This document shows, piece by piece, positions 44,952 to 56,485 of a stretch of 64,000 nt of DNA (position 1 is the first letter of the stretch; every line of letters starts with the position of its first letter). Under the pieces are notes generated by a model that was not told where the DNA came from, made no database searches, and was given only the letters and a program-made list of their open reading frames with translations. Both the position numbers and the translations under genes were made by a program. This DNA is from Mycolicibacterium mucogenicum DSM 44124 (GTDB taxonomy: Bacteria > Actinomycetota > Actinomycetes > Mycobacteriales > Mycobacteriaceae), in the NCBI RefSeq assembly GCF_005670685.2, contig NZ_CP062008.1, positions 496,001 to 560,000 on the forward strand, written 5' to 3'.

Positions 44952-45656
44952 ATGGCTGGCCAATTGATCGTCTCGATCTCGGGGATCCGGGACCGCACGC
45001 TGGGCGACGTCGCCGACATCTGTGCCGAACTCGACACCCGGCAGATTCCCGCGTCGCTGCTGGTCGCTCCACGGCTCAAAGGCGGCTACCGGCTGGAGCG
45101 TGACATCCCTACGGTCGAGTGGTTGACCAAAAGCCGCGCGGCAGGGGCCGCCGTCGTCCTGCACGGGTTCGACGAAGCGGCCAGCAAGAAGCGCCGCGGC
45201 GAGTTCGCGGCCCTGCCCGCGCACGAGGCCAACCTGCGGCTGATGGGCGCCGACCGGGTGCTCGAGCACCTCGGCCTGCGCACCCGGCTGTTCGCCGCGC
45301 CCGGCTGGACGGCATCGCAGGGCACCGTCACCGCGTTGCCGCGCAACGGCTTCCGGCTGCTGGCCGGCGACACCGGCATCACCGATCTGGTGCGGTCCAC
45401 GACCTTGCGGTCGCGGGTTTTCGGCATCGGTGAGGGCTTCCTCACCGAACCCTGGTGGTGTCGCACCCTGGTCCTTGCCGCCGAGCGCACGGCCCGGCGC
45501 GGCGGCACCGTCCGGCTTGCGGTGGCCGCCTCCCAGCTGCGGCGGACCGGGCCGCGGCAGGCCATGCTGGACGCCATCGACCTGTCGCTCATGCACGGTT
45601 GCGCGCCCGCGGCCTACGAGTGGACACCCGACCCGGCACTAACCGACGCGGCCTGA
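44952..45656 (+). CDS. DUF2334-type polysaccharide-deacetylase-like protein (Rv0784-like)
   Basis: The 234-aa protein starts MAGQLIVSISGIRDRTLGDVADICAELDTRQIPASLLVAPR and contains VVLHGFDEAASKKRRGEFAALPAHEANLRLM (His/Asp pair), TRLFAAPGWTASQGTVTALPRNGFRLLAGDTG and a C-terminal VRLAVAASQLRR. This is the NodB-like fold of DUF2334 proteins. Some typical metal ligands are not obvious, so deacetylase activity is not certain. It is followed 24 bp later by the FAD dehydrogenase. Confidence 0.8.
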   Translation: MAGQLIVSISGIRDRTLGDVADICAELDTRQIPASLLVAPRLKGGYRLERDIPTVEWLTKSRAAGAAVVLHGFDEAASKKRRGEFAALPAHEANLRLMGADRVLEHLGLRTRLFAAPGWTASQGTVTALPRNGFRLLAGDTGITDLVRSTTLRSRVFGIGEGFLTEPWWCRTLVLAAERTARRGGTVRLAVAASQLRRTGPRQAMLDAIDLSLMHGCAPAAYEWTPDPALTDAA

Positions 45657-45680
45657 AGGTTGGGACGCTAGCGTGGCCCC

Positions 45681-47321
45681 ATGGACGCTGACGTCATCGT
45701 CGTGGGGGCCGGGCTGGCCGGGCTGGTCGCCGCCGCCGAACTGCTGGAGCGGGGCCGCTCGGTTCTGATCGTCGATCAGGAGAACGAAGCCAATATCGGC
45801 GGCCAGGCGTTCTGGTCGTTCGGTGGGCTGTTCTTCGTCGACAGCGCCGAACAGCGTCGCGTCGGCATCCGCGACAGCTACGAGCGGGCGCTGGAAGACT
45901 GGCTGCGCACAGCGGGATTCGACCGCGACGAGGATCACTGGCCCGAGCAGTGGGCACGGGCCTACGTCGACTTCGCCGCCGGCGAGAAGCGCAGCTGGCT
46001 GCGCGAACGCGGCCTGCAGACGTTCGCGTTGGTCGGCTGGGCCGAACGCGGTGGCTGGGACGGCAAGGGGCCGGGCAACTCCGTGCCGCGCTTCCACATC
46101 ACCTGGGGTACCGGTCCTGCACTGGTCGACATCTTCGCCCGACGGGTCGTCGGCCACCCCAAAGTGCGCTTCGCGCACCGGCATCGGGTCGACGAACTCA
46201 TTGTCGACGGCGGCGCCGTCACCGGCGTGCGCGGCGCGGTGCTGGAACCGTCTGCCACCGCCCGTGGCGAGGCATCGTCGCGTAACACCGTGGGGGAGTT
46301 CGAGTTCCGCGCGCAGGCGGTGATCGTCGCCAGCGGCGGCATCGGCGGCAACCACGACCTGGTGCGCCAGAACTGGCCCAAGCGCATGGGCCGGGTGCCC
46401 GGCCAGCTGTTGTCCGGCGTGCCCGCGCACGTCGACGGCCGCATGCTCGGCATCAGCCAGACCGCGGGCGCCAGTGTCATCAACAACGACCGGATGTGGC
46501 ACTACACCGAGGGCATCACCAACTACGACCCGATCTGGCCGCTGCACGGCATCCGCATCCTGCCCGGGCCGTCGTCGCTGTGGCTGGACGCCACCGGCAA
46601 GCGGCTGCCCGACCCGCTGTACCCGGGTTACGACACCCTGGGCACGCTGGAGTACATCTGCCAAACCGGTTACGACTACACGTGGTTCGTGCTCGACCAG
46701 AGCATCATCGCCAAGGAGTTCGGGCTGTCCGGCCAAGAGCAGAACCCCGACCTCACCGGCAAGAATCTGCGGGAAGTGCTGGGGCGCAGCCGGGGTGGCG
46801 GTCCCGCTCCGGTCCGCGCGTTCGTCGACAAAGGCGTGGACTTCGTGTCGGCGAACACATTGCGCGACTTGGTTTCTGCCATGAACAAGGTGCCCGACGT
46901 CGAACCGCTGGACTACGCGACCGTCGAGGCCGAGGTCGCCGCCCGCGACAAGGAGATGACGAGCAAGCTCACGAGCGACGGTCAGACCGTCGCCTACCGG
47001 GCCGCGCGCTCCTACCTGCCGGACCGGTTGGCCCGCATCGCCGGACCGCACAAACTGACCGACCCCAAGGCCGGGCCGATGATCGCCGTCAAACTGCACA
47101 TCCTGACCCGGAAGTCGTTGGGCGGCTTGCACACCGATCTGGACTCCCGGGTGCTCACGCCGGAGGGTGCGGTGCTCGACGGGCTGTACGCGGCCGGCGA
47201 GGCGGCCGGTTTCGGTGGCGGCGGCGTGCACGGCTACCGGGCGCTGGAAGGCACGTTCCTGGGTGGCTGCATCTTCTCCGGCCGCGCCGCCGGACGTGCC
47301 GCGGCCCGCGCCGTCGGCTGA
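45681..47321 (+). CDS. FAD-binding dehydrogenase (Rv0785-like, KstD-type fold)
   Basis: This 546-aa flavoprotein of the fumarate-reductase/3-ketosteroid-delta1-dehydrogenase superfamily has the N-terminal FAD motif VIVVGAGLAGLVAAAELLERGRSVLIVDQE, the inner motif AVIVASGGIGGN and the C-terminal LDGLYAAGEAAGFGGGGVHGYRALEGTFLGGCIFSGRAAG. Family members dehydrogenate ketosteroids or related ring compounds. Whether this one acts on steroids is unknown, but neighbouring operons have steroid-type genes. It ends 4 bp before the convergent PAP2 gene. Confidence 0.9.
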   Translation: MDADVIVVGAGLAGLVAAAELLERGRSVLIVDQENEANIGGQAFWSFGGLFFVDSAEQRRVGIRDSYERALEDWLRTAGFDRDEDHWPEQWARAYVDFAAGEKRSWLRERGLQTFALVGWAERGGWDGKGPGNSVPRFHITWGTGPALVDIFARRVVGHPKVRFAHRHRVDELIVDGGAVTGVRGAVLEPSATARGEASSRNTVGEFEFRAQAVIVASGGIGGNHDLVRQNWPKRMGRVPGQLLSGVPAHVDGRMLGISQTAGASVINNDRMWHYTEGITNYDPIWPLHGIRILPGPSSLWLDATGKRLPDPLYPGYDTLGTLEYICQTGYDYTWFVLDQSIIAKEFGLSGQEQNPDLTGKNLREVLGRSRGGGPAPVRAFVDKGVDFVSANTLRDLVSAMNKVPDVEPLDYATVEAEVAARDKEMTSKLTSDGQTVAYRAARSYLPDRLARIAGPHKLTDPKAGPMIAVKLHILTRKSLGGLHTDLDSRVLTPEGAVLDGLYAAGEAAGFGGGGVHGYRALEGTFLGGCIFSGRAAGRAAARAVG

Positions 47322-47325
47322 GTTC

Positions 47326-47919
47326 CTACCCGCGTGCGGGCGACTGCACGCGGTCGGCGCCCTTGGCGCGCGGGGATCGGTGTAATACCTGCGGGCCGGC
47401 GGCCAGGATCGCCAGGCACACCATCGACGTGGCGTAGAGCGCGCCGCCGATGATGTCGGTGAAGTAGTGGAAGTCGTTGCTGGCCATGCCGATAGAGGGG
47501 ATGGCGGCGCCGATCGTGGCGATCGTGACGCTCCACACGTGAACGCCGATCCCGAGCACCAGCATGGCCGCGACGGTGATCGCCACGGTGGTGTGACCGC
47601 TGGGATACGCCAGATTTTCGCCGTACCAGGGCCGGCCGAACAGCACCTTGAGCACCTTGGCGCCGATGATCGAGATGACCGGGCACAACGCGGCGACGGT
47701 GGCCAGCCGCCACTCGCGTCGCCACATTGGGATGGCGACCGCCAGCACGTAGAGCGGCACCAGCACCTTGACGCGGTTCAGCAGCAGCATCCAGTACGGG
47801 TGGTCACCGAGCAGCGCGCGCGACGTCTGCATGAACCAGTGATCCACGGCCGAGTCCCCCGACCGGACGACGATGCCCAGCGCGATCATCGCGGTGAACC
47901 CGACCAGCGGCCACCACAT
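47326..47919 (-). CDS. PAP2-family phosphatase, membrane
   Basis: The approximately 197-aa protein has the three PAP2 motifs: K-x6-R-P in KVLKVLFGRPW, PSGHT in YPSGHTTVAITVAA, and S-x-D-x-H-x3-D in SNDFHYFTDIIGGAL. Six hydrophobic helices are present. PAP2 enzymes remove phosphate from phosphatidic acid, undecaprenyl pyrophosphate or related lipids. The start is uncertain: ATG 47919 lacks a clear ribosome binding site, and an upstream CTG at 47934 would overlap the preceding stop. It follows the beta-lactamase-fold gene on the same strand. Confidence 0.85.
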   Translation of the reverse strand: MWWPLVGFTAMIALGIVVRSGDSAVDHWFMQTSRALLGDHPYWMLLLNRVKVLVPLYVLAVAIPMWRREWRLATVAALCPVISIIGAKVLKVLFGRPWYGENLAYPSGHTTVAITVAAMLVLGIGVHVWSVTIATIGAAIPSIGMASNDFHYFTDIIGGALYATSMVCLAILAAGPQVLHRSPRAKGADRVQSPARG

Positions 47920-47936
47920 CAAGAACCGTCGCGTGT

Positions 47937-48587
47937 TCAGAACCGCATCTCCTGCTCGGGAGTGAGCACCCGGAAGTCGGTGTCGGTCATCTCGTCGAGC
48001 CGGCCGTAGTAGATGCCCTTGGCCTGTTCGGCGACGACGCCCTGGTGGATCGGCACCGCGTGCTGCGGCGCGACGGCCCGCAGGAAGTCGACGGCCTCGG
48101 CGATCTTCATCCACGGCGCGGCAGCCGGTGCCGCCAGCACCTCGACCGGCTCCTCCGGCACGAACAGCGCGTCGCCCGGATGCATCAGGCGGGCAGCGTG
48201 ACCAGCATCACCGACCAGGTACGAGATGTTGTCGATGATCGGAATCTCCGGGTGGATCACCGCGTGCTTGCCGCCCGCGCCGCGCACCGTCAGGTGACCG
48301 ATCGACAGCGTGTCGCCGACGTGCACCGCCTGCCACGCGCCACCCAGCTGCGCCGCGGTCATGGGGTCGGCATACAGCTTGGCCTGCGGATTCGCCTCGA
48401 CCAGGGCCGGCAGCCGGGCCGGATCGGCGTGGTCGGGGTGCTGATGGGTGATCAGGATGGCGTCCAGTCCGGTGATGCCCTCGAAGCCATGCGAGAAGTT
48501 GCCCGGGTCGAACAGGACCGTCGCCTGTGCGTCGCCGTCGGTGAATCGGGCCAACAGGCAGGAATGTCCGAAGTGCGTCAGCTCCAT
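47937..48587 (-). CDS. Metallo-beta-lactamase-fold hydrolase (Rv0786c-like)
   Basis: The 216-aa protein has the metal-binding motif [11 protein letters not shown] (H-x-H-x-D-H) and continues with [52 protein letters not shown]. This UlaG/YtnP-like subgroup of the superfamily hydrolyses phosphodiesters or lactones. The start ATG 48587 gives [15 protein letters not shown], typical of the family. It is divergent from purS. Confidence 0.88.
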   Translation of the reverse strand: MELTHFGHSCLLARFTDGDAQATVLFDPGNFSHGFEGITGLDAILITHQHPDHADPARLPALVEANPQAKLYADPMTAAQLGGAWQAVHVGDTLSIGHLTVRGAGGKHAVIHPEIPIIDNISYLVGDAGHAARLMHPGDALFVPEEPVEVLAAPAAAPWMKIAEAVDFLRAVAPQHAVPIHQGVVAEQAKGIYYGRLDEMTDTDFRVLTPEQEMRF

Positions 48588-48642
48588 CAGTCCATTGTGC
48601 GGGCATCGCGGCGTACAAGGGCGCCGGTAGAGTACAGATGTC

Positions 48643-48662
48643 TTCCCGTCGCTACGCTCGCC
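48643..48662 (-). repeat. Dispersed 20-bp repeat, copy 3 (upstream of purS, inverted)
   Basis: On the minus strand the sequence is GGCGAGCGTAGCGACGGGAA, identical to copies 1 and 4 except for T at the central base. It lies 37-56 bp upstream of the purS start, between purS and the metallo-beta-lactamase-fold gene. Confidence 0.7.
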
Positions 48663-48698
48663 TCGGCAGAGCAATCCGACCCGAACAAAGGAGCGCGC

Positions 48699-48938
48699 GT
48701 GGCCCGCGTCGTTGTGCACGTGATGCCCAAGGCCGAAATCCTGGACCCGCAAGGCCAGGCGATTGTGGGAGCGCTGGGGCGCCTCGGGATCACCGGGGTG
48801 TCCGACGTCCGCCAGGGCAAGCGGTTCGAGCTCGAGGTCGACGACACCGTGTCCGACGAAACGCTGGAGCACGTCGCCGAGACGCTGCTGGCCAACACCG
48901 TCATCGAGGACTTCTCGGTGCACCGGGAGCAGGCGTGA
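48699..48938 (+). CDS. purS: FGAM synthase small subunit PurS
   Basis: The 79-aa protein starts at GTG 48699 with AAAGGAG upstream: [49 protein letters not shown]. This matches PurS, which bridges PurQ and PurL in the FGAM synthase complex and is involved in ammonia transfer. Its stop overlaps the purQ start by 4 bp (GTGA). Confidence 0.95.
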   Translation: MARVVVHVMPKAEILDPQGQAIVGALGRLGITGVSDVRQGKRFELEVDDTVSDETLEHVAETLLANTVIEDFSVHREQA

Positions 48939-49639
48939 CCACCGCTGGGGCGAGCGCAGCGACGGGAAATTCGCGAGTCGGTGTCATCACCTTCCCCGGC
49001 ACGCTCGACGACGTCGACGCCGCTCGGGCGGTCCGGGCCGTCGGCGGTGAGGCCGTCAGCCTCTGGCACGCCGATCCCGACCTCAAGGGCGTCGACGCCG
49101 TCATCGTCCCCGGCGGCTTCTCCTATGGCGACTACCTGCGCTGCGGCGCCATCGCCAAGTTCGCGCCCGTCATGACCTCGGTCGTCGAAGCGGCCGGCAA
49201 GGGCATGCCAGTGCTGGGCATCTGCAACGGCTTCCAGGTGCTGTGCGAGGCCGGGCTGCTGCCGGGCGCGCTGACCCGCAACGAGGGTCTGCACTTCATC
49301 TGCCGCGACGTGTGGCTCGAGGTCACCGCGACGTCGACCGCATGGAGCAGCCGCTACGAACCCGGCGCCGACATCCTGATCCCGCTCAAGTCGGGTGAAG
49401 GACGGTACGTCGCGTCGGAGAGCGTGCTCGACGAGCTCGAAGGTGACGGGCGCGTGGTCTTCCGCTACCGCGACAACATGAACGGCTCGATGCGCTCGAT
49501 CGCCGGGATCAGCTCGGCCAACGGCCGCGTCGTCGGCCTGATGCCGCACCCCGAGCACGCCACCGAGGCCCTCACCGGCCCGTCGGACGACGGGCTCGGC
49601 ATCTTCTTCTCGGCGCTCGACGCGGTCCTGAGCGCCTGA
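48935..49639 (+). CDS. purQ: FGAM synthase glutaminase subunit PurQ
   Basis: This 234-aa class I glutamine amidotransferase has the nucleophile motif [17 protein letters not shown] (Cys) and the distal [11 protein letters not shown] (His-x-Glu). The core begins [19 protein letters not shown]. The codons before it ([13 protein letters not shown]) include a copy of the dispersed 20-bp repeat, so the N-terminus carries about ten residues not found in relatives such as M. tuberculosis PurQ. It supplies ammonia to PurL, which lies 4.5 kb downstream. Confidence 0.95.
   Translation: MTTAGASAATGNSRVGVITFPGTLDDVDAARAVRAVGGEAVSLWHADPDLKGVDAVIVPGGFSYGDYLRCGAIAKFAPVMTSVVEAAGKGMPVLGICNGFQVLCEAGLLPGALTRNEGLHFICRDVWLEVTATSTAWSSRYEPGADILIPLKSGEGRYVASESVLDELEGDGRVVFRYRDNMNGSMRSIAGISSANGRVVGLMPHPEHATEALTGPSDDGLGIFFSALDAVLSA
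48948..48968 (+). repeat. Dispersed 20-bp repeat, copy 4 (in purQ start)
   Basis: GGCGAGCGCAGCGACGGGAA with the preceding G is identical over 21 nt to the copy in phoR (5348-5368). It falls in codons about 5-12 of purQ, in a different reading frame than in phoR. Confidence 0.75.
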
Positions 49640-49652
49640 CGCCGTTCTGCTT

Positions 49653-49836
49653 GCCAGCGAGGGTGCATACAGATCGCGAAAATCGCACGCGAGACGCGCT
49701 GGGCGCACCCTCGTTGGCGTGGCCGACGCAGCTGCGCCCAGGGTTCAGGGTCAACTCGATTTGAGCATCCCGACCCGTTGACCCTGACCTGAGGGCGCAC
49801 CTCACTCGAACAAGTGCGCCCTGGGTACAGGATCAA
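49653..49836. repeat. Nested inverted and direct repeats downstream of purQ
   Basis: GCCAGCGAGGGTGC (49653-49666) pairs with GCACCCTCGTTGGC (49705-49718) with one mismatch. GCGCCCAGGGTTCAGGGTCA (from 49734) pairs with 49777-49798 at about 17 of 22 positions and is repeated directly from 49816 with three changes in 21. The region fills the gap between purQ and the convergent encapsulin gene and contains no evident gene. It may form alternative hairpins that end transcription from both sides. Confidence 0.7.
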
Positions 49837-49859
49837 TGCGGTGGTGAACAACCGATGCG

Positions 49860-50657
49860 TCAGCTGTCGAGCGCGACCGACGCCTCGGCGGTGTAGCAGA
49901 GGAACGTCAGCGTCTCCTGCAGGTACAACTGCACCGTCTCGGCATCGTGCGACAGGTAGCCGATGGTCACGTCGGTGCCCAGCTGCAGATCGAAATCGCC
50001 TCCGCGCGTGGACAATACGAACGCGCCGTCGATGGCGGGCGCCCAGATGATCTCACCGTCGACCAGACGGTTGAGGTGCTCCAGCAGCGGGTAACCGTGC
50101 TCGGTGGTCTCGCTGACCTTGGTGTAGGCCTCCGCTGACAGCAGCACCGAGTACGGCCCGTCGACACCGGCGAGCCGCAGCTCCGACAGCGCCTGCGAGA
50201 TGACGTCCGGGTAGCCGCGGGGGTCGCTCGGCAGCGCCAGCGCCGGGTTGGAGCTGGCGGCCCGGATGCCCTCGATCTGCGCGGCGGGGTAGCCCTCGAA
50301 GATCGCCCGGTCCTCCGAGAACGCCAGCTTCTTGGCGGCTTCCTTCACCGGATCCCAGTCGGAGTCCTGCGCGCCGCGCTCGACGTCGTCGATGGCCGTG
50401 CGTGTCACCGTGAACGGCACCCGCAGCCGCACCAGCGGCCGGGCTTCCCGAAGATGCGCCACCACACCGTCGGCGGGTGACGTGACATCGACGAGGTGGC
50501 CGGTGCTGACCGCGGCCGTCTTGGGTCCACCGGGCTCACTCACGTCGACGACGCGGCGGCCGGCGATGTGCCGCTTGAACGTCCGCGCGGCTTCCTCCTC
50601 GATCTGCGCCCACGCGGCGGCGGTGACGGGAGCGAGATCGCGGTACAGGTTGTTCAT
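49860..50657 (-). CDS. Encapsulin shell protein (Cfp29-like)
   Basis: The 265-aa protein matches the family 1 encapsulin shell protein in length and sequence: [92 protein letters not shown], and C-terminal DAETVQLYLQETLTFLCYTAEASVALDS. Sixty subunits of this HK97-like fold form a protein nanocompartment about 25 nm wide. The start overlaps the DyP stop by 4 bp, so shell and cargo are coupled. Confidence 0.96.
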   Translation of the reverse strand: MNNLYRDLAPVTAAAWAQIEEEAARTFKRHIAGRRVVDVSEPGGPKTAAVSTGHLVDVTSPADGVVAHLREARPLVRLRVPFTVTRTAIDDVERGAQDSDWDPVKEAAKKLAFSEDRAIFEGYPAAQIEGIRAASSNPALALPSDPRGYPDVISQALSELRLAGVDGPYSVLLSAEAYTKVSETTEHGYPLLEHLNRLVDGEIIWAPAIDGAFVLSTRGGDFDLQLGTDVTIGYLSHDAETVQLYLQETLTFLCYTAEASVALDS

Positions 50658-51670
50658 TGCGGTTGACCTTTCAGACTGCCGATGGACAGGGTCCCGGGGG
50701 ACGTGGGTTGGGCTTCGGGTTCGGCCGGTTGCGCGGCGGGCAGGGGCGGCGGGGCATCGAGGAAATCGACTGTGGGAGTGAAGAACAACACTCCGGTGAC
50801 CGCGGTGGAGAAATCCAGGATGCGATCGGTGTTGCCCGGCGGATCGCCGATGAACATATTGCGCAGCATGCGTTCGGTGACGGCCGGGTCGGCCGAGTAC
50901 GCGATGTAGTACGTGCCGAATTCCCCTGAGCCGACGCGGCCGAACGGCATGTTGGCCCGCACGATCTGCAGCTGGTTGCCGTCGTCGTCCTCGATGACGT
51001 TGAGGGCCAGGTGCGAGTTGGGCGGCTTGACGTCGTCGGCCATCTCGATGTCCTCGAGCTTGCTGCGGCCGATCACCCGTTCCTGCTCGGTGACGCTGAG
51101 TGATTCCCACGACGCCATGTCGTGCAGGTACTTCTGCACGTGAACGTAACTGCCACCGGCGAATTCGGGATCGTCGTCGCCGACCAGCGCCGCGACCACG
51201 GCATCCGGACCGTCCGGGTTCTCGGTGCCGTCGACGAAGCCCAGCAGGTCGCGGTTCTCGAAGAACTTGAATCCGTGGACCTCGTCGACCACCGTCACCG
51301 CGCCGTCGAGCGATTTCAGGATCTGGCTGGCCAGCTCGAAACACACGTCCATGGCGTTGGCCCGGATGTGGAACAGCAGATCGCCCGGCGTCGACGGTGC
51401 GTGGTGACGCGCACCCTGCAATTCGGGGAACGGATGCAGGCCGGCCGGGCGCGGCCCGCTGAACAAGCGATCCCAGGCGTCCGAGCTGATGCCGGTCACC
51501 AGGCTCAGACGGCTTGCGGGCGTGCGGAATCCAACTGCCCGAACGAGTCCGGACAGCCCGGTGAGCGCATCGTGCACTTTGGGCTCGGCGCCCTCATCGA
51601 TGGTGGCGATGAGAAAGATGGCAGCAGATGTCAACGTGGTGAGAACGGGCTGAGGCCGTGCGGGACACAC
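50654..51670 (-). CDS. Dye-decolorising peroxidase (DyP), encapsulin cargo
   Basis: This 338-aa heme peroxidase has the GxxDG motif in [16 protein letters not shown], the heme-ligand region [21 protein letters not shown], and the [20 protein letters not shown] core. Its C-terminus [11 protein letters not shown] is the cargo-loading peptide that docks into the encapsulin shell, preceded by a Pro/Ala-rich linker ([17 protein letters not shown]). I chose GTG 51670 ([25 protein letters not shown]) because it aligns with the start of the M. tuberculosis protein. The frame is open further upstream across pepC antisense, which is chance. It is divergent from pepC with 51 bp between. Confidence 0.94.
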   Translation of the reverse strand: MCPARPQPVLTTLTSAAIFLIATIDEGAEPKVHDALTGLSGLVRAVGFRTPASRLSLVTGISSDAWDRLFSGPRPAGLHPFPELQGARHHAPSTPGDLLFHIRANAMDVCFELASQILKSLDGAVTVVDEVHGFKFFENRDLLGFVDGTENPDGPDAVVAALVGDDDPEFAGGSYVHVQKYLHDMASWESLSVTEQERVIGRSKLEDIEMADDVKPPNSHLALNVIEDDDGNQLQIVRANMPFGRVGSGEFGTYYIAYSADPAVTERMLRNMFIGDPPGNTDRILDFSTAVTGVLFFTPTVDFLDAPPPLPAAQPAEPEAQPTSPGTLSIGSLKGQPQ

Positions 51671-51721
51671 GAACTCGACCCTAGCGGCAACCGCAACGGA
51701 TTTCCGGGTGATGATGGCCTC

Positions 51722-52981
51722 ATGACCGGAGCTACTGCCGCGGGCCTCTGCGGGTTCATCGACGCGTCGCCCTCGCCGTTCCATGTGTGCGCGACGGTGG
51801 CCGCGCGGCTGACCGCCGCCGGCTTCACCGAACTCGCCGAGACCGACGCCTGGCCCGGCTCTCCGGGTAACTACTTCACGGTGCGGGCCGGCTCGCTTGT
51901 CGCCTGGCGCAGCACCGACGAGCCACTGCCCTTCCGCATCGTCGGCGGCCACACCGACAGCCCCAACCTGCGGGTCAAGCAGCACCCAGACCGGTTCGTC
52001 AGCGGCTGGCAGGTGGTGGCGCTCGAGCCTTACGGCGGTGCGTGGCTGAACTCCTGGCTGGATCGCGACCTCGGGATCAGCGGCCGGCTCTCGGCGCGGC
52101 GCGGCAACACCGTCGAGGACGTCCTGGTCCGGATCGACGACCCGATCCTGCGGGTGCCGCAGCTGGCCATCCACCTGTCCGACGACCGCAAGGGCGTCAG
52201 CCTCGACCCGCAGCGGCACGTCAACGCGGTGTGGGGCGTCGGGACCGGCACCCGTGACTTCGTGGCGTTCGTCGCCGAGCGCGCGGGTGTCGACGGCGCC
52301 GACGTCCTGGCCGCCGACCTGATGACGCACGACCTGACGCCGTCCCGGCTGATCGGCGCCGACGGCGAGCTCGTCAGCGCACCCCGGCTCGACAACCAGG
52401 GCACCTGCTACGCCGGGCTGGAGGCGTTCTTGGCCGCTCCGGCTGCCGACTACGTTCCGGTGCTGGCGCTGTTCGACCACGAAGAGGTCGGCTCGACGTC
52501 CGACCATGGCGCGCAGTCCGATCTGCTGCCGACGGTGCTGGAGCGCATCGTGCTGGCGGCCGGTGGGACGCGCGAGGACCTGCTGCGCCGGCTGGCCGGG
52601 TCGATGGTGGCCTCGGGCGACATGGCGCACGCCACCCACCCGAACTACCCGGAGCGGCACGAGCCCGGGCACCTCATCGAGGTCAACGCCGGGCCGGTGC
52701 TCAAGGTCCAGCCCAACCTGCGGTACGCCACCGACGGCCGGACCGCCGCGGCGTTCGCATTGGCCTGCGCGCAGGCCGGGGTACCGCTGCAGCGGTATGA
52801 GCACCGCGCCGACCTGCCGTGCGGATCGACCATCGGCCCGATGACCGCCGCGCGCACCGGCATCCCGACCGTCGACGTCGGCGCCGCGCAGCTGGCCATG
52901 CACTCGGCGCGCGAGGTGATGGGCGCGCTCGACGTGCCGGCCTACGCCGCGGCGCTGCAGGCGTTCCTGTCACCGGCCTGA
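51722..52981 (+). CDS. pepC: M18 family aminopeptidase PepC
   Basis: This 419-aa zinc aminopeptidase of the M18 family (aspartyl aminopeptidase type) starts [35 protein letters not shown]. Metal ligands are visible in [43 protein letters not shown] and C-terminal [17 protein letters not shown]. It removes N-terminal residues, often acidic, from peptides in the cytoplasm. The start ATG 51722 is followed through to the VOC gene 14 bp downstream. Confidence 0.93.
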   Translation: MTGATAAGLCGFIDASPSPFHVCATVAARLTAAGFTELAETDAWPGSPGNYFTVRAGSLVAWRSTDEPLPFRIVGGHTDSPNLRVKQHPDRFVSGWQVVALEPYGGAWLNSWLDRDLGISGRLSARRGNTVEDVLVRIDDPILRVPQLAIHLSDDRKGVSLDPQRHVNAVWGVGTGTRDFVAFVAERAGVDGADVLAADLMTHDLTPSRLIGADGELVSAPRLDNQGTCYAGLEAFLAAPAADYVPVLALFDHEEVGSTSDHGAQSDLLPTVLERIVLAAGGTREDLLRRLAGSMVASGDMAHATHPNYPERHEPGHLIEVNAGPVLKVQPNLRYATDGRTAAAFALACAQAGVPLQRYEHRADLPCGSTIGPMTAARTGIPTVDVGAAQLAMHSAREVMGALDVPAYAAALQAFLSPA

Positions 52982-52995
52982 CCTACAGTCGGGCC

Positions 52996-53349
52996 ATGGC
53001 ACTCAAAGTGGAGATGGTCACATTCGACTGCACCGACGCACAGGCGCTGGCCGACTGGTGGGCCGCGCAATTCGGCGGCAAGGTGCACACCCTGATGCCG
53101 GGGGAGTTCTTCGTCGTCAACTTCCCGGAGGGTCCGAACCTGGGCTTCCAGCAGGTCGACGACCCGACGCCCGGCAAGAACCGGCTGCACCTGGACTTCC
53201 ACCTGGAAGGCGACATCGAGCCCGAGCTCGAACGCCTCAAAGCCGCGGGCGCGACGGAAACCGAGCGGCACGCCTTCGGTGAAGTGGCCCGATGGGTGGT
53301 GCTGGCCGACCCGGAAGGCAACGCGTTCTGTATCGCGGGCGCGGCCTGA
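52996..53349 (+). CDS. VOC-family (glyoxalase-like) protein, Rv0801-like
   Basis: The 117-aa protein has a vicinal-oxygen-chelate fold: MALKVEMVTFDCTDAQALADWWAAQFGGKVHTL, NLGFQQVDDPTPGKNRLHLDFHLEG and ARWVVLADPEGNAFCIA. Members bind a metal and act on varied small molecules; the specific activity is unknown. It follows pepC after 14 bp, so co-transcription is likely. It ends 4 bp before the end of a small convergent gene. Confidence 0.88.
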   Translation: MALKVEMVTFDCTDAQALADWWAAQFGGKVHTLMPGEFFVVNFPEGPNLGFQQVDDPTPGKNRLHLDFHLEGDIEPELERLKAAGATETERHAFGEVARWVVLADPEGNAFCIAGAA

Positions 53350-53353
53350 CGAG

Positions 53354-53524
53354 CTAGGGGCCGGCCTGCTCGACCAGTTCGACGCCGGTGGACACCACCG
53401 GCTCCGACGCGGCATGCCACGCCTTCGACGCGACGACGATCGCGCCGGCACAGATACACACCAGGGCCGCGATCACGGCAAACACCGCGATCGCACCACG
53501 GTTGAGTCCAATGTGAAGTCTCAT
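53354..53524 (-). CDS. Small single-pass membrane protein (56 aa)
   Basis: The frame starts at ATG 53524: MRLHIGLNRGAIAVFAVIAA and continues with LVCICAGAIVVASKAWHAASE, ending VSTGVELVEQAGP at a TAG at 53354. One TM helix spans residues about 11-32, with a short basic N-terminus and an extracytoplasmic or cytoplasmic tail. The start ATG has weak GG-rich sequence upstream. Good codon-position bias and lack of any other feature in the gap support it. The function is unknown. Confidence 0.6.
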   Translation of the reverse strand: MRLHIGLNRGAIAVFAVIAALVCICAGAIVVASKAWHAASEPVVSTGVELVEQAGP

Positions 53525-53659
53525 CCGGCCACGCTAAAACCGCGGGATGAGGCCCCGATTGGTCCTACCTAGCAGCCCGCTATGAGGGCTGCCCGATGAG
53601 TTCCCGCGCTCGCGCAAGTCGACTTAGTGTTGAACCAACGACCGCGAACGGAGTCCGCC

Positions 53660-54082
53660 ATGGCCGACGCCAAGGATGTATCGAACCCCCGGGCCGCATG
53701 GGCCGGCCGCACCGCATCGCAGAAGGCCGGCCTGGCGCTGAGCGCCTTCCTCCTGCTGTTCCTGCTGGCCGATGCCATCCCGAAGATCCTCGGGGTGGAA
53801 TTCGCGCGCACCGCGACCGAGGGACTCGGCTTCCCGCCCTACCAGACGTACGTCATCGGGTGGGTGCTGCTGGCGTGCATCGTCGTGTGGGTGGTTCCCC
53901 GCACGGCCGTGCTGGGCTCGGTCGGGCTGACGGCCTACCTCGGCGGCGCCGTGACCATCGACATGCACCACGAGGCGTGGTTCCCGGTGGTCTTCGCGGT
54001 GGCCTTCGGCCTGCTGATCTGGGGCGCGCTCATCCTGCGGCGGCCGGCGCTGCTCAAGGTGCTGGTCAGCGGCGACGAGTAG
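53660..54082 (+). CDS. DoxX-like membrane protein (140 aa)
   Basis: The start ATG 53660 gives MADAKDVSNPRAAWAGRTASQKAGLALSAFLLLFLLADAIPKILG. Four TM helices follow: GLALSAFLLLFLLADAI, TYVIGWVLLACIVVWVV, AVLGSVGLTAYLGGAV and FPVVFAVAFGLLIWGALIL. DAIPKIL and AYLGGAVTIDMHH are DoxX-family-like. It lies 51 bp before purL but is not clearly co-transcribed. Role unknown. Confidence 0.82.
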   Translation: MADAKDVSNPRAAWAGRTASQKAGLALSAFLLLFLLADAIPKILGVEFARTATEGLGFPPYQTYVIGWVLLACIVVWVVPRTAVLGSVGLTAYLGGAVTIDMHHEAWFPVVFAVAFGLLIWGALILRRPALLKVLVSGDE

Positions 54083-54133
54083 CCGGCGCTCGCCGTGGCG
54101 GGCGGGCCAGGTCGGCAACGGTAGACTCTCTGC

Positions 54134-56420
<2,287 letters not shown>

Positions 56421-56422
<2 letters not shown>

Positions 56423-56469
56423 TTTGTGCACGAAAATCCGCGCCCACCGCGGAAAATCGTGCACAAATC
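56421..56469. repeat. 49-bp gene-end palindrome, copy C (purL end)
   Basis: The arms 56421-56442 and 56448-56469 pair at about 19 of 22 positions around CCCAC. The purL TGA stop overlaps the start of the repeat, as in copy B. Unlike copies A and B the neighbouring genes are co-directional (purL and the sterol-carrier gene). Confidence 0.8.
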
Positions 56470-56485
56470 GTTGAGATGGTGACGC

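Noticed and set aside
50654..52903. A 749-codon minus-strand open frame across pepC
   Set aside because: The DyP protein explains 50654-51670; the upstream extension is antisense to pepC and repetitive in the way of G+C-rich shadow frames.
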